Positions 32,881 through 42,051 of a stretch of DNA of 47,197 bases are shown here, one piece after another. The notes below the pieces were generated by a model. It had not been told where the DNA came from. It did not search any database and saw only the letters and a program-made list of their open reading frames with translations. A program made the translations under genes and the position numbers. The stretch's first letter is position 1, and every line of letters starts with the position of its first letter. Source of the stretch: Alphaproteobacteria bacterium (GTDB lineage Bacteria; Pseudomonadota; Alphaproteobacteria; Micavibrionales; Micavibrionaceae); the NCBI GenBank assembly GCA_021776075.1, contig JAJFGQ010000066.1, positions 1-47,197 on the forward strand, written 5' to 3'.

Positions 32881-35800
32881 ATGACACAGGATGTTTTGAA
32901 ACAGAGCGGTAAAGATGACGGGGTTTTTGAGACTCTCGATCCGAGTGAAGCGCAACGTCTGGTCGCGAATCCCGATATATCGGCCTGGGTCAGCGCTTCT
33001 GCGGGAACAGGAAAAACAAAAGTTCTGACCGATCGTGTCCTACGCCTGTTATTGCCACGCGAAGATGGCAGCCGGGGCGCGTCTCCGCATAAAATATTAT
33101 GCCTGACTTTTACCAAGGCCGGGGCCGGGGAAATGGCTTTGCGTGTGAACAAAAAGCTTGGTCGCTGGGCCGTTTTGCCGGATGAAGATTTGAACCATGA
33201 AATGGCTGACCTGCTGGGGCGTGCTCCTACGGGTAAGGAGAGGGAGGAGGCGCGAAAATTATTTGCGGCTGTTGTGGATACGCCGGGTGGTTTGAAAATT
33301 ATGACCATCCATTCTTTTTGCCAGTCTGTTTTGAGCCGTTTTCCACTGGAGGCCGGCTTGCAACCGCATTTCACGGCGATGGATGAGGCTGTTGCGAATG
33401 CCTTGTTAGGACAGGCGCGGGATATTGTTCTGGTCCGGGCAAATAAAAACCGAGAAAGCCCCGAAGGGAAAGCTTTAACCGCCATTGCTGCCGAGCAGAA
33501 TGACAGCCAGTTTACATCTCTGATCCGGGATTTATGCGGGGAACGCCATCAACTGGAAAAGCTTTTGGATATCTATGGTGATGTAGAGGGCATATACCGT
33601 GTGATCTATGAAACATTAAACGTAGAACCGGGTACGGATGAAAAAACTATTCTTCTGGCCGGTTGTGCTGATCAGGCTTTTCACGAGGATCGTTTACGCC
33701 ATGTTTGTGCTGCTTTGGCCGAAGGCACGCTAAAAACCGACCAGCCCAAGGGTATAAAGCTTCAGGAATGGCTTGATGCTGAACCTGAAGACCGTATGGC
33801 AGCCTATGACAGTTATCGCAGCCTGTTCCTGACGGGTAAAAATGAGCCGCGTAAAAATCAGATGACGGCGGGTTTGCAAAAGAAACATCCCGGTTATGAA
33901 GAGCTTATGCAGCAGGAAGCGGAGAGGGTTTTACAACTCGATGAACGCCGTAACGCCGCTCTTTGCGCTCAATTGACCTGTTCCCTGATTGTCATCGGAT
34001 ATGCCATTCTTCATGAATATAAAACGTTAAAGGATCAACGCGCAGCACTGGATTTTGACGATATGATTAATCGTACATTGAGCCTGTTGCAAATGCCAAA
34101 TAACATGCCCGGATGGGTGCTGTATAAGCTGGATGGCGGCTTGGACCATATTTTGATAGACGAGGCACAGGATACCAACCCTGAACAATGGGGGATTATC
34201 AAGATATTGTGTAACGAGTTTTTTGCGGGCGCGGGGCTTCGTGATGACACAACAAGAACGTTTTTTACTGTTGGTGACAGGAAACAATCTATTTTTAGTT
34301 TTCAGCGGGCTGCACCAGAGAAATTTGAAGCTATGCAACGTTATTTTGCAGAGCGCGTACAGCAAGTACAGGGTGGTTGGCTCAATTTGCCATTGCTGAC
34401 CTCCTTCCGCTCTACGCCCAGTGTTTTGGATTTTGTTGATCGTGTTTTTTGTGAAGAGTCTGTTCGCAAAGGCGTGGAGAGCGCGCCTTTAAAGCATTAT
34501 AGCCATCGGAAGGACTCTCCCGGTCTGGTCGAATTGTGGCCGCTTTTCACAACAGGAAAAAGTGAAAAAGCCGATCCGTGGCATGTTCCTCTGAAGCCGA
34601 CGAATAACAGCAATTCATCGACCTTGTTGGCGGAGCATATTGCCGACACGCTACAGGACTGGTTTGAAAGAAAAGAGGTTCTGGCTTCTAAAGGAAGGCC
34701 TCTTGACGCCGGTGACATCATGATTCTTGTCCGTCGCCGTTCCGCTTTTGTCACACAGATGATCCGCGCCCTGAAAACACGGAATATCCCGGTGAGTGGT
34801 ATTGACCGGATGGTTTTGAAAGATCAGCTGGCTGTGCAGGATATAATGGCCTGCGCGCAGTTCGCTTTGTTGCCGGAAGATGATTTGACGCTGGCTTGTG
34901 TGTTGAAGTCGCCTTTTATCGGCTGGACGGATGAAGACCTGGAAAAAATTGCACCGCACAGAAAAACATCTCTGTGGGAGGTGTTGCTGCGTTCAGGGGA
35001 TGATGAAAACAAGACACTCAACTGGTTGCAGTTCTTGAGGCAGCGTTCAGGGCAGGATCATCCTTATGAGTTTTTCAGCGATATTTTACAGCGGCCCTGT
35101 CCGGCTGATTCTGTGAGTGGGTTACACGCCATGACGTCGAGATTAGGGGAGGAAGCCATCGATCCTCTTGATGAATTATTAAACATGGCTCTTGGTTTTG
35201 AAGCAGATCATATCCCGGCGCTACAGGGGTTTTTATTGTGGCAGATTCAGGGTGATACGCAAATTAAGCGGGAGCAGGAACAGGCCGGCGGCAAAGTCCG
35301 CATTATGACGGTTCATGCTTCCAAAGGCCTGCAAGCGCCTGTTGTGATATTGCCGGATACTGTACGTGCGGGACGTACGGCGGGCAGCAATAGCGATCAT
35401 CGTTTGTTGTGGCCGGATAAGTCAGAGGTGCCCGTTCCCCTGTGGTCGCCGCGCAAGGAGTATGACTGCAAGCTCTATCGTAAGGCTTTGCATCAGATTG
35501 AAGATCGTCTGGATGAAGAATATCGCCGTTTATTGTATGTGGCGATGACGCGGGCTGAAGATCGCTTATATATAGGCGGTTATAAGGGCAGAACGGCTCA
35601 TGAAGAAAGCTGGTATTTCTACATGAAGCAGGCCTTTTCCCATTTCCCGGATAAGGAAACGCTGTCTTTTGAGACATCTAATAATAAATTGACGTCTGAA
35701 GGTGGTGAGGAGCAGGATATGTCCCAGGATACATTAGTGTATCGTATCTCAAATGGCTCGCCACAGGCTCTTTCCGACTTTGTTGCCGGAGATTCTGCCG

Positions 35801-36429
35801 TTTTGGAAAAAGAAATCGACCTTGCTGATTCATCCTGTGACTGGCTCTTTACAGCACCGGCGGCTGAGCCGGACCCGCCTCAGCCTTTGATTCCGTCGCG
35901 TCCTTCGGTTTCAGAAGAGCCGCCCGTTGCTTCACCACTGTCCTCTTCCCATTTACATCGTTTCAAACGAGGCACGATGACGCATAAATTACTGCAAATC
36001 CTTCCCGATCTGTCTCCTGAAAAACGCCGCCGGGCCGCTACGGCGTTTGTTGCTCAGCCCGGTCATGGGCTGCCGGAAGAGATACAGACCGACATTGTAA
36101 AGGAAATAATGGCCATTCTGGAAGATGAGGCCTATGCCCCTCTTTTTGGTCCCGGTTCTCTGGCCGAAGTCCCTGTGACGGGGCTTATGGGGTCAAATTT
36201 GGTGAGTGGTGAAATTGACCGCCTGTTGGTGACGGATGATGCGGTCTGGATTGTGGATTACAAAACAAACCGTCCGCCGCCACAGAAGGAAGAGGCAATT
36301 CCAGAGCAGTATAAATTTCAAATGAAATCTTATAGCGACATTGTTGCTAAAATATATCCTGGCCGGTCTATAAGGTCTTTTTTGCTTTGGACGGATGGGC
36401 CGCGTTTGATGGAATTGCGTGATCTGTAG
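32881..36429 (+). CDS. addA: AddA subunit of the AddAB helicase-nuclease
   Basis: 1182 residues. AddA is the UvrD-like helicase and second nuclease of the complex. Motif order: P-loop ASAGTGKT (39-46), LCLTFTKAGAGEMALRV, MTIHSFCQSVLSRFPLEAG, Walker B LIDEAQDTNPEQW (Asp427), GDRKQSIFSFQRA, LTSFRSTPSVLDFVD, IMTVHASKGLQAPVVILPD and LLYVAMTRAEDRLYIGG. The C-terminal nuclease has GEIDRLL and VDYKTNRPP (Asp1126, Lys1128), then QMKSYSD. The pair addB-addA followed by trxA is the common alphaproteobacterial layout. The complex replaces RecBCD. Confidence 0.96.
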   Translation: MTQDVLKQSGKDDGVFETLDPSEAQRLVANPDISAWVSASAGTGKTKVLTDRVLRLLLPREDGSRGASPHKILCLTFTKAGAGEMALRVNKKLGRWAVLPDEDLNHEMADLLGRAPTGKEREEARKLFAAVVDTPGGLKIMTIHSFCQSVLSRFPLEAGLQPHFTAMDEAVANALLGQARDIVLVRANKNRESPEGKALTAIAAEQNDSQFTSLIRDLCGERHQLEKLLDIYGDVEGIYRVIYETLNVEPGTDEKTILLAGCADQAFHEDRLRHVCAALAEGTLKTDQPKGIKLQEWLDAEPEDRMAAYDSYRSLFLTGKNEPRKNQMTAGLQKKHPGYEELMQQEAERVLQLDERRNAALCAQLTCSLIVIGYAILHEYKTLKDQRAALDFDDMINRTLSLLQMPNNMPGWVLYKLDGGLDHILIDEAQDTNPEQWGIIKILCNEFFAGAGLRDDTTRTFFTVGDRKQSIFSFQRAAPEKFEAMQRYFAERVQQVQGGWLNLPLLTSFRSTPSVLDFVDRVFCEESVRKGVESAPLKHYSHRKDSPGLVELWPLFTTGKSEKADPWHVPLKPTNNSNSSTLLAEHIADTLQDWFERKEVLASKGRPLDAGDIMILVRRRSAFVTQMIRALKTRNIPVSGIDRMVLKDQLAVQDIMACAQFALLPEDDLTLACVLKSPFIGWTDEDLEKIAPHRKTSLWEVLLRSGDDENKTLNWLQFLRQRSGQDHPYEFFSDILQRPCPADSVSGLHAMTSRLGEEAIDPLDELLNMALGFEADHIPALQGFLLWQIQGDTQIKREQEQAGGKVRIMTVHASKGLQAPVVILPDTVRAGRTAGSNSDHRLLWPDKSEVPVPLWSPRKEYDCKLYRKALHQIEDRLDEEYRRLLYVAMTRAEDRLYIGGYKGRTAHEESWYFYMKQAFSHFPDKETLSFETSNNKLTSEGGEEQDMSQDTLVYRISNGSPQALSDFVAGDSAVLEKEIDLADSSCDWLFTAPAAEPDPPQPLIPSRPSVSEEPPVASPLSSSHLHRFKRGTMTHKLLQILPDLSPEKRRRAATAFVAQPGHGLPEEIQTDIVKEIMAILEDEAYAPLFGPGSLAEVPVTGLMGSNLVSGEIDRLLVTDDAVWIVDYKTNRPPPQKEEAIPEQYKFQMKSYSDIVAKIYPGRSIRSFLLWTDGPRLMELRDL

Positions 36430-36462
36430 ATTGTTATCAACTATGCCCTCTTGACCGCCCCC

Positions 36463-36492
36463 TTGACCTGATGATTTTTTAGACCATACTTA
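36463..36492 (+). promoter_or_regulatory. Predicted promoter for trxA
   Basis: TTGACC (36463-36468), an 18-bp spacer and TACTTA (36487-36492), 43 bp before the trxA ATG. A consensus-based prediction; it would let trxA be expressed apart from addAB. Confidence 0.45.
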
Positions 36493-36534
36493 ATGGAAGT
36501 TATGTTTTGATCCCTGAAGGAAAGGTTTTGTGTA

Positions 36535-36855
36535 ATGTCTAGTGTTGCTGTTGACGATAACGATTTTGAGAATGAAGTTTTGAAGGCTGACGGCCTGGTT
36601 ATGGTTGATTTTTGGGCTGAGTGGTGCGGCCCTTGTAAGACGATGTCACCTCTGGTTGATGAACTGGCCGGAGAGATGGGCGAAAAGATCAAGGTCGTGA
36701 AGGTTAATATTGATAGCAGCCCTGAATCACCTACAAAGTACGGTGTACGCGGCATTCCGACTTTTATGATTTTCAAGGACGGGCAGGTTGTCGATACACG
36801 TGTCGGCGGCATGGGGAAAAGTCAGCTTTCTGAATGGGTTGAGTCGGTCCTTTAG
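36535..36855 (+). CDS. trxA: Thioredoxin
   Basis: 106 residues, a single standard thioredoxin domain that reduces disulphides in cytosolic proteins. The active site is WCGPCK with Cys31 and Cys34 (VDFWAEWCGPCKTM), the buried Asp is in VMVDFWA, and the cis-Pro loop is GVRGIPTFMIF. There is no signal peptide. AAGGAAAGG lies ahead of the ATG. It follows addA after 105 bp with its own likely promoter. In relatives folC/accD often follow trxA; here an ABC exporter does. Confidence 0.97.
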   Translation: MSSVAVDDNDFENEVLKADGLVMVDFWAEWCGPCKTMSPLVDELAGEMGEKIKVVKVNIDSSPESPTKYGVRGIPTFMIFKDGQVVDTRVGGMGKSQLSEWVESVL

Positions 36856-36908
36856 CCTTGTTTTCAAAGGGCACTACAGAAAATATAAAGCCACTCGAAG
36901 CGGAAAGA

Positions 36909-38690
36909 ATGCCTGTTGATAGCCATTCTTTTCTGCGGTGGTTCTTTTTCTTTTTGGCCCCTTATAAGGCGACGTTTATCTTTTATTCCGTTTTGCGGAC
37001 GCTTCGTTTTACTGTGCTGGCGATGATGCCTTTCGCCATAGGGCGTATTATAAACGCTTTCGAGACGGGTACGGCGTTTGATGCGCCGGAGAAGTTTGCT
37101 TTGATGCTAGCGACGTTTATAGCCGTTTACGGGGTGTTTTTACTCTCTGTCATCGTCTTTACCCGCGAAGCGGTAACGGAAGATCGTATGATACGCGGTC
37201 TAACTCTGTTTAGTGTCCGTCATATGAATGCTTTGCCGCTGGGGTGGCATGAGGCGCAGGGGTCCGGTAGTAAAATCCAACGTATTATCACGGCCCGCAA
37301 TGCTCTCAAGAGCCTGTATAGCCTGTATAAATGGCATTTTATGCGCTTGGCGGGCAGCCTTGTTGGTATCATCCTGTCAGTTGTTTTTATTCAGGCTCCG
37401 CCTTATTTTCTGTTGCTTTATCTGGGGTTTGTTACCAGTTTTTGTGCCTCTGCTCTGTATCTGGCGCGGCCCTTATCAGCACTGCATAACCGTCACAATA
37501 TTCTGCTGGAGAAATTAATGGCGGGTGTCTATGAATTCGTGAGTGCTGTACGGACAGTCAAAGCCTTTCACATGGGAGATTATATTCAGCGGCAAGCCCA
37601 TCGTTTTGAAGGCGAGGGGCATGCGGCTATGCATGATGTTTTTAAGATCACCTATATGAAATGGACGATTTTAAACGCGATAGGTCTGTTTTGGATCGTT
37701 GTTTTTCTGATTGTGTGCTCAGCGGGCGTTTATCAGGAATGGCTTACAATCGGTGCTTTTGCGACCTGTTTCTTTCTGGCGAATGAGCTTTGGCATACGC
37801 TGGAGCAGACGGTTTATATACAGGATGAATTCTACGAGTACCGCAACGGGTTGATGCGCTTGACGGAAACATTGAAGGAACCGCCTCAATCACTGGATAT
37901 TGAACCGGCACACAATTTACCGTCTGATTGGCAGAGTATATCTTTTGAAGCGGTTGATTTTTCCTATCGGGATCAGGATTTACCGGCCCTCCATAACATA
38001 AAGCTGCGCATCAAACGCGGTGAGAAAGTCGCGCTGGTCGGGAAAAGCGGTGCCGGTAAATCGACATTGGTCAAATTATTGATGAAACAGATGTGGCTGG
38101 AAACCGGAAAAATTACCGTGGATGATCTTGACCTGAAGCAGGTGAGTAGTGAGGAATGGCTGAATAACATCGGTTTTGTCCCACAGGACGTTGAGCTATT
38201 TAACATGACTATTCGTGATAATATCCTGTTGGATCGTGTGGATATTGCTGAAGACCTTTACAAGGATGTTTTAAAGCAGGCGGCTTTGGAAGAGTTTATC
38301 GCTGATTTGCCTGAAGGCGATCAAACCATGGTGGGGGAGCGCGGGATCAAGCTGTCCGGCGGGCAAAAACAAAGGCTGGGTATTGCACGCGCTTTGGTCC
38401 GGCAGGCCGCGTTGATTATCTTCGATGAGGCGACATCGTCACTGGATAGTCTTTCGGAGCGGGCCATTCAGGACGCTATCGAGCGCTCTTTTGCCGGGAA
38501 GACGCTTCTTGTGATTGCACACCGGCTTTCCACCGTACGTTATACGGACCGGATTATTTTGCTGGAGGGAGGCCGTATTGCTGAAGAAGGCACTTTTGAT
38601 GAATTGCTCGCTAAAGAGGGGCGTTTTGCAGCGCTCTGGACTCTACAGTCTGAAGGGTTTAGCGAAGAGAATGTGGCTGTGGCCTACTAA
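36909..38690 (+). CDS. ABC exporter, fused permease and ATPase
   Basis: About 593 residues from ATG 36909; a TTG at 36858, just behind trxA, would add 17. The N-terminal half has about six membrane helices (for instance FFLAPYKATFIFYSVL and FALMLATFIAVYGVFLLSVIV). The C-terminal ATPase (about 330-575) has Walker A VGKSGAGKS, Q-loop FVPQDVELF, signature LSGGQKQRLGIARAL, Walker B LIIFDEATSSLDS and switch His in VIAHRLSTV. Type I exporters act as dimers. The substrate (lipid, peptide or drug) cannot be told. A palindrome lies between its stop and hppD. Confidence 0.88.
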   Translation: MPVDSHSFLRWFFFFLAPYKATFIFYSVLRTLRFTVLAMMPFAIGRIINAFETGTAFDAPEKFALMLATFIAVYGVFLLSVIVFTREAVTEDRMIRGLTLFSVRHMNALPLGWHEAQGSGSKIQRIITARNALKSLYSLYKWHFMRLAGSLVGIILSVVFIQAPPYFLLLYLGFVTSFCASALYLARPLSALHNRHNILLEKLMAGVYEFVSAVRTVKAFHMGDYIQRQAHRFEGEGHAAMHDVFKITYMKWTILNAIGLFWIVVFLIVCSAGVYQEWLTIGAFATCFFLANELWHTLEQTVYIQDEFYEYRNGLMRLTETLKEPPQSLDIEPAHNLPSDWQSISFEAVDFSYRDQDLPALHNIKLRIKRGEKVALVGKSGAGKSTLVKLLMKQMWLETGKITVDDLDLKQVSSEEWLNNIGFVPQDVELFNMTIRDNILLDRVDIAEDLYKDVLKQAALEEFIADLPEGDQTMVGERGIKLSGGQKQRLGIARALVRQAALIIFDEATSSLDSLSERAIQDAIERSFAGKTLLVIAHRLSTVRYTDRIILLEGGRIAEEGTFDELLAKEGRFAALWTLQSEGFSEENVAVAY

Positions 38691-38707
38691 ATTCTATTTC
38701 CGTGGCA

Positions 38708-38736
38708 AAATGTCCTTGAACTAGTCATGGACATTT
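38708..38736. promoter_or_regulatory. Inverted repeat upstream of hppD
   Basis: AAATGTCC (38708-38715) and GGACATTT (38729-38736) form an 8-bp perfect inverted repeat with a 13-nt spacer, 63 bp before the hppD ATG. It lacks a good T run for a terminator, so an operator for the aromatic catabolism operon is equally possible. Confidence 0.4.
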
Positions 38737-38798
38737 AAGCATGAATTTCCTAAGCTTCCCCCATATTTTCCACATCCCCAGACGAGGAGGGCAAAACC

Positions 38799-39863
38799 AT
38801 GGCCGACCTTTTTGACAACCCATTAGGAACAGATGGGTTCGAGTTTGTTGAATATGCAGGCGATCCCGTTTTTTTGGACAAGCTTTTTCGTGATTTTGGT
38901 TTCGTACCGGTAGCCAAACATAAGAAACACGACATAACCCTGTACAGGCAGGGTCAGATCAATTTTTTACTGAATGCGGAACAGGCAGGACAGCCCTCTG
39001 CGTTTGTCGGTGATCATAAAGCGGGAGCCAACGCGATGGCTTTCCGCGTTAAGGACGCCCGGTTTTCTCATGCGGAAGCTTTAAAACGTGGCGCGGAAGA
39101 TGCTGCTGGCGAAAAATGGACGAGTGCCGTGCCGGCCATTAAAGGGATTGGCGGGACGTTACTTTATATGGTCGATAGTGAGTCTCTTTATGAAGAGGAA
39201 TTTGCCCCGATTGAAGGGGCAGGATCAACTGAAGGTGTTGGTCTGACTTATATTGATCACCTGACTCATAATTTATATCGCGGTAACATGGATAAATGGG
39301 GCGGTTTTTATGAGACGATTTTTAACTTCCGTGAAGTTCGTTATTTTGATATCGAAGGCAAGCTGACGGGCTTGAAAAGCCGGGCGATGACCAGTCCTTG
39401 CGGAAAAATACGTATACCGTTGAATGAATCTTCGGATGACAAATCTCAGATTGAAGAATTTTTGAAACGTTTTAACGGTGAGGGTATTCAGCATATTGCT
39501 CTGGCCACAGACGATATATTTAAAACGGTTGATGCCATGAAAACGCATGATGTGCCGTTTCAGGATACAGCGGACACATATTACGAAAAAACTGATGCAC
39601 GCGTGCCCGGTCATGGTGAGGACTTGTCTGCCTTGCAGGAGCGCCGCATCTTGATTGACGGCGCACCGACGGAAGGACAAGGCCTTTTGCTGCAAATTTT
39701 TACACAGGACGTGATCGGCCCCGTCTTTTTTGAAATTATCCAGCGCAAGGGCAATGAAGGCTTTGGCGAAGGGAATTTTCAGGCTCTGTTTGAATCGATT
39801 GAACTGGACCAAATACGTCGTGGTGTTCTGGATGAGCAGGAAGAAGAAGCGGTAACGGCTTAA
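38799..39863 (+). CDS. hppD: 4-hydroxyphenylpyruvate dioxygenase
   Basis: 354 residues. The iron enzyme converts 4-hydroxyphenylpyruvate to homogentisate in tyrosine breakdown. The two vicinal-oxygen-chelate halves are visible, with likely iron ligands His154 (YIDHLTHN), His232 (GIQHIALAT) and Glu312 (PVFFEIIQRKG). Their spacing fits that of the Pseudomonas enzyme. Other blocks are GFYETIFNF and LKSRAMTSPCGKIRIPLNE. A strong GAGGAGG precedes the ATG. It heads a tight three-gene operon with a fumarylacetoacetate hydrolase and phhA. Confidence 0.96.
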   Translation: MADLFDNPLGTDGFEFVEYAGDPVFLDKLFRDFGFVPVAKHKKHDITLYRQGQINFLLNAEQAGQPSAFVGDHKAGANAMAFRVKDARFSHAEALKRGAEDAAGEKWTSAVPAIKGIGGTLLYMVDSESLYEEEFAPIEGAGSTEGVGLTYIDHLTHNLYRGNMDKWGGFYETIFNFREVRYFDIEGKLTGLKSRAMTSPCGKIRIPLNESSDDKSQIEEFLKRFNGEGIQHIALATDDIFKTVDAMKTHDVPFQDTADTYYEKTDARVPGHGEDLSALQERRILIDGAPTEGQGLLLQIFTQDVIGPVFFEIIQRKGNEGFGEGNFQALFESIELDQIRRGVLDEQEEEAVTA

Positions 39864-39883
39864 TTAAGAAGGAGAAGGTTTTA

Positions 39884-40900
39884 ATGAAACTAGCGTCATT
39901 AAAAGAAGGACGGGACGGGCTTTTGGTCGTTGTTGACCGGCATTTGAAGATATATGCGCCGGCGATCGGGATTGCGGATACGATGCAGCAGGCTCTTGAT
40001 AACTGGGGTGTCGCCGGAACGAAATTGCACGAGCTGTATGCCGAACTGGAAGCCGGACGGATTGAGGATGCAAAGGTTTTTGATCCGAACCAATGTTCTT
40101 CTCCCTTGCCGCGGGCTTATCAGGTTTTGGATGGCAGCGCCTATTTGAATCATGTGCGGCTGGTGCGTCAGGCGCGTGGGGCGGAAATGCCGCCGGAGTT
40201 TGAACATGATCCGCTGATGTATCAGGCTGTGTCTGACACAATATTGGGGCCGACTGATCCTGTGCCGGTTGGCAGTGAGGAATATGGCATTGATTTTGAA
40301 GCCGAAGTGGCTGTGATAACCGATGATGTGCCGATGGGTATTACGCCGGAGGATGCCGAACATCATATCAAGCTCATTATGTTGATGAATGATGTGTCTT
40401 TGCGCGGGCTAATTCCCGTCGAACTTAAAAAAGGTTTTGGTTTTCTGAACAGCAAGCCACCGAGCGCCTTTACACCTGTGGCGGTGACGCTGGATGAGCT
40501 GGGTGATAAATGGGACGGCGGCAAGCTGAACTTACCGCTTATCAGTACACTGAACGGTCAGGAAGTAGGGCGCCCCAATGCCGGTATAGAAATGCAGTTC
40601 GATCTGCCCACCCTGATTGCTCATGCGGCGAAAACAAGACCGCTGGGGGCCGGTACAATCTTGGGGACGGGGACGATCTCCAACAGCGACCGGAAGGCAG
40701 GTGTTAGCTGTCTGGCCGAAACCCGGATGATTGAAACGATTGATGGTGGCAAACCGGAAACGCCCTTTATGAAATTTGGCGACAAAATCCGGATTGAAAT
40801 GAAGGACGCGCAGGGCAACTCTATTTTTGGCGCGATTGAGCAGGAAATTATACCCTATAGCTATGGCGTTGCCGTACCGCAGCGTAAGCTGGCTTTATAA
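39884..40900 (+). CDS. Fumarylacetoacetate hydrolase family protein
   Basis: 338 residues. It belongs to the FAH family, and its context points to fumarylacetoacetase, the last step of homogentisate catabolism giving fumarate and acetoacetate. The family segments are GIDFEAEVAVITDDVPMG with the metal-binding acidic residues, LMNDVSLRGLIPVELKKGFGF, KPPSAFTPVAVT and GAGTILGTGTISN. The N-terminal 70 residues (MKLASLKEGRDGLLVVVDR) form the extra domain of this bacterial subgroup. AAGGAG lies before the ATG, 20 bp after hppD. Other FAH-family activities cannot be excluded by sequence alone. Confidence 0.9.
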   Translation: MKLASLKEGRDGLLVVVDRHLKIYAPAIGIADTMQQALDNWGVAGTKLHELYAELEAGRIEDAKVFDPNQCSSPLPRAYQVLDGSAYLNHVRLVRQARGAEMPPEFEHDPLMYQAVSDTILGPTDPVPVGSEEYGIDFEAEVAVITDDVPMGITPEDAEHHIKLIMLMNDVSLRGLIPVELKKGFGFLNSKPPSAFTPVAVTLDELGDKWDGGKLNLPLISTLNGQEVGRPNAGIEMQFDLPTLIAHAAKTRPLGAGTILGTGTISNSDRKAGVSCLAETRMIETIDGGKPETPFMKFGDKIRIEMKDAQGNSIFGAIEQEIIPYSYGVAVPQRKLAL

Positions 40901-40930
40901 GTTACTATATAAAATACAGGAGGTTTAAAG

Positions 40931-41815
40931 ATGACACCGGGAGCAGAACACGCCTTTTTAGAAGCCCAGACGATGGAGGAATGTATTCTCGATCAGAATT
41001 GGGATCAGTATACGCAGGAAGAACACGATATCTGGAAGGTCCTGTTTGATAGGCAGGCAAAAATTCTAAAACCCCGTGCCTGTGAGGAATATTTATATGG
41101 GTTGGAGGCTTTGGGCATTACCGCCGATAACATTCCGAATTTTGACCGGATGAATGAAAGGCTGCACAAGCTGACAGGCTGGGAAGTTGTCGCTGTGCAG
41201 GGGCTTATTCCTTCAAAACCGTTTTTCAGTATGCTGGCGAATAAAAAATTTCCGTCCGGGAATTTTATCCGCAAAAAAGAGGAACTGGATTATCTCGAAG
41301 AGCCGGATATTTTCCATGATGTGTTCGGCCATGTGCCGCTTTTGACCAATCCCGCTTATGCGAATTACATGCATGCCTACGGTAAGGCCGGTGATGATGC
41401 GATTAATAACAAGGGTGTGAAGTTTTTAGCGCGCCTGAACTGGTACACAATCGAATTTGGCCTGATTAAAAAAGATGACGGCTTGAAGATTTACGGGGCC
41501 GGCATAGCGTCCTCTTTCGGGGAGTCAAAATATGCGCTGGATGATCCGTCATCTAATTACCTTCAATTTGATCTGGAGCGTGTTTTACGCACCGGCTATT
41601 ACATTGATGATTTTCAAGCCACTTATTTCGTGGTTGATAGCTTTGAAAGCCTGTTTGAAGAGGCTGTAAAAACGGCCTTTGTTCCTCTTTATCAGGACTA
41701 TCGGGAAAAGCCGACTTTGTCCCCGTTTGAAATTTATGAAACGGATCAGGTTATTCGTGAAGGAACGGGTGAATATTGGGCCGGGTTTTCTGACATAAAA
41801 ACGAAGCTGAAATAG
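40931..41815 (+). CDS. phhA: Phenylalanine 4-monooxygenase
   Basis: 294 residues. PhhA hydroxylates phenylalanine to tyrosine using iron and a pterin. The 2-His-1-Glu iron site is His129 and His134 (PDIFHDVFGHVPLLTNP) and Glu175 (WYTIEFGLI); the His134-Glu175 interval of 41 residues equals that of the Chromobacterium enzyme. Other blocks are LIPSKPFFSMLANKKFPSGN, KIYGAGIASSFGE and IDDFQATYFVVDSFE. A strong AGGAGG precedes it, 30 bp after the FAH gene. The order hppD-FAH-phhA lacks homogentisate 1,2-dioxygenase, maleylacetoacetate isomerase and an aromatic aminotransferase. Confidence 0.96.
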   Translation: MTPGAEHAFLEAQTMEECILDQNWDQYTQEEHDIWKVLFDRQAKILKPRACEEYLYGLEALGITADNIPNFDRMNERLHKLTGWEVVAVQGLIPSKPFFSMLANKKFPSGNFIRKKEELDYLEEPDIFHDVFGHVPLLTNPAYANYMHAYGKAGDDAINNKGVKFLARLNWYTIEFGLIKKDDGLKIYGAGIASSFGESKYALDDPSSNYLQFDLERVLRTGYYIDDFQATYFVVDSFESLFEEAVKTAFVPLYQDYREKPTLSPFEIYETDQVIREGTGEYWAGFSDIKTKLK

Positions 41816-41850
41816 CTCTATAGAAATATAGTCATTTCGCTTAAGAGTAA

Positions 41851-41998
41851 GATAGTCTCGTCACCCCCGCGATCCTGCGATAGCAGGATAAGAACGGCGG
41901 GGGTCTGGTTATGAGCGCCGCTGCGCACTTTGTTTTGCCGGATGCCCGCATAAAGCGGGCATGACAATGTCTTATTTTTAACGAGAACGGCTATAAAA
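41851..41998. repeat. Dispersed palindromic repeat B
   Basis: Second member of the family seen at 28373-28599. GTCACCCCCGC (41860-41870) is partly inverted as GCGGGCATGAC (41955-41965). Two hairpins lie inside: ATCCTGC-GATA-GCAGGAT (41872-41889) and GCCCGC-ATAAA-GCGGGC (41944-41960). Its right end TCTTATTTTTAACGAGAACGG-CTATAAAA matches that of repeat A with few differences, while the central part is unrelated. It occupies the space between phhA and the convergent gene. Confidence 0.7.
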
Positions 41999-42026
41999 AA
42001 AAGCCGGACTTTGCAGCCCGGCTTTT
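41999..42026 (-). terminator. Bidirectional rho-independent terminator
   Basis: AAAAGCCGG (41999-42007) pairs with CCGGCTTTT (42018-42026) around a 10-nt loop. On the minus strand a run of eight T follows, making it a strong terminator for the gene ending at 42052; it can also end phhA transcripts from the other side. Confidence 0.85.
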
Positions 42027-42051
42027 CCTACTCTCAGAACGAGAACTCTAT

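Noticed and set aside
32814-33485. Minus-strand open frame of 223 codons over the addB/addA junction
   Set aside because: Both addB and addA are clearly coding there; the antisense product has no recognisable domain.
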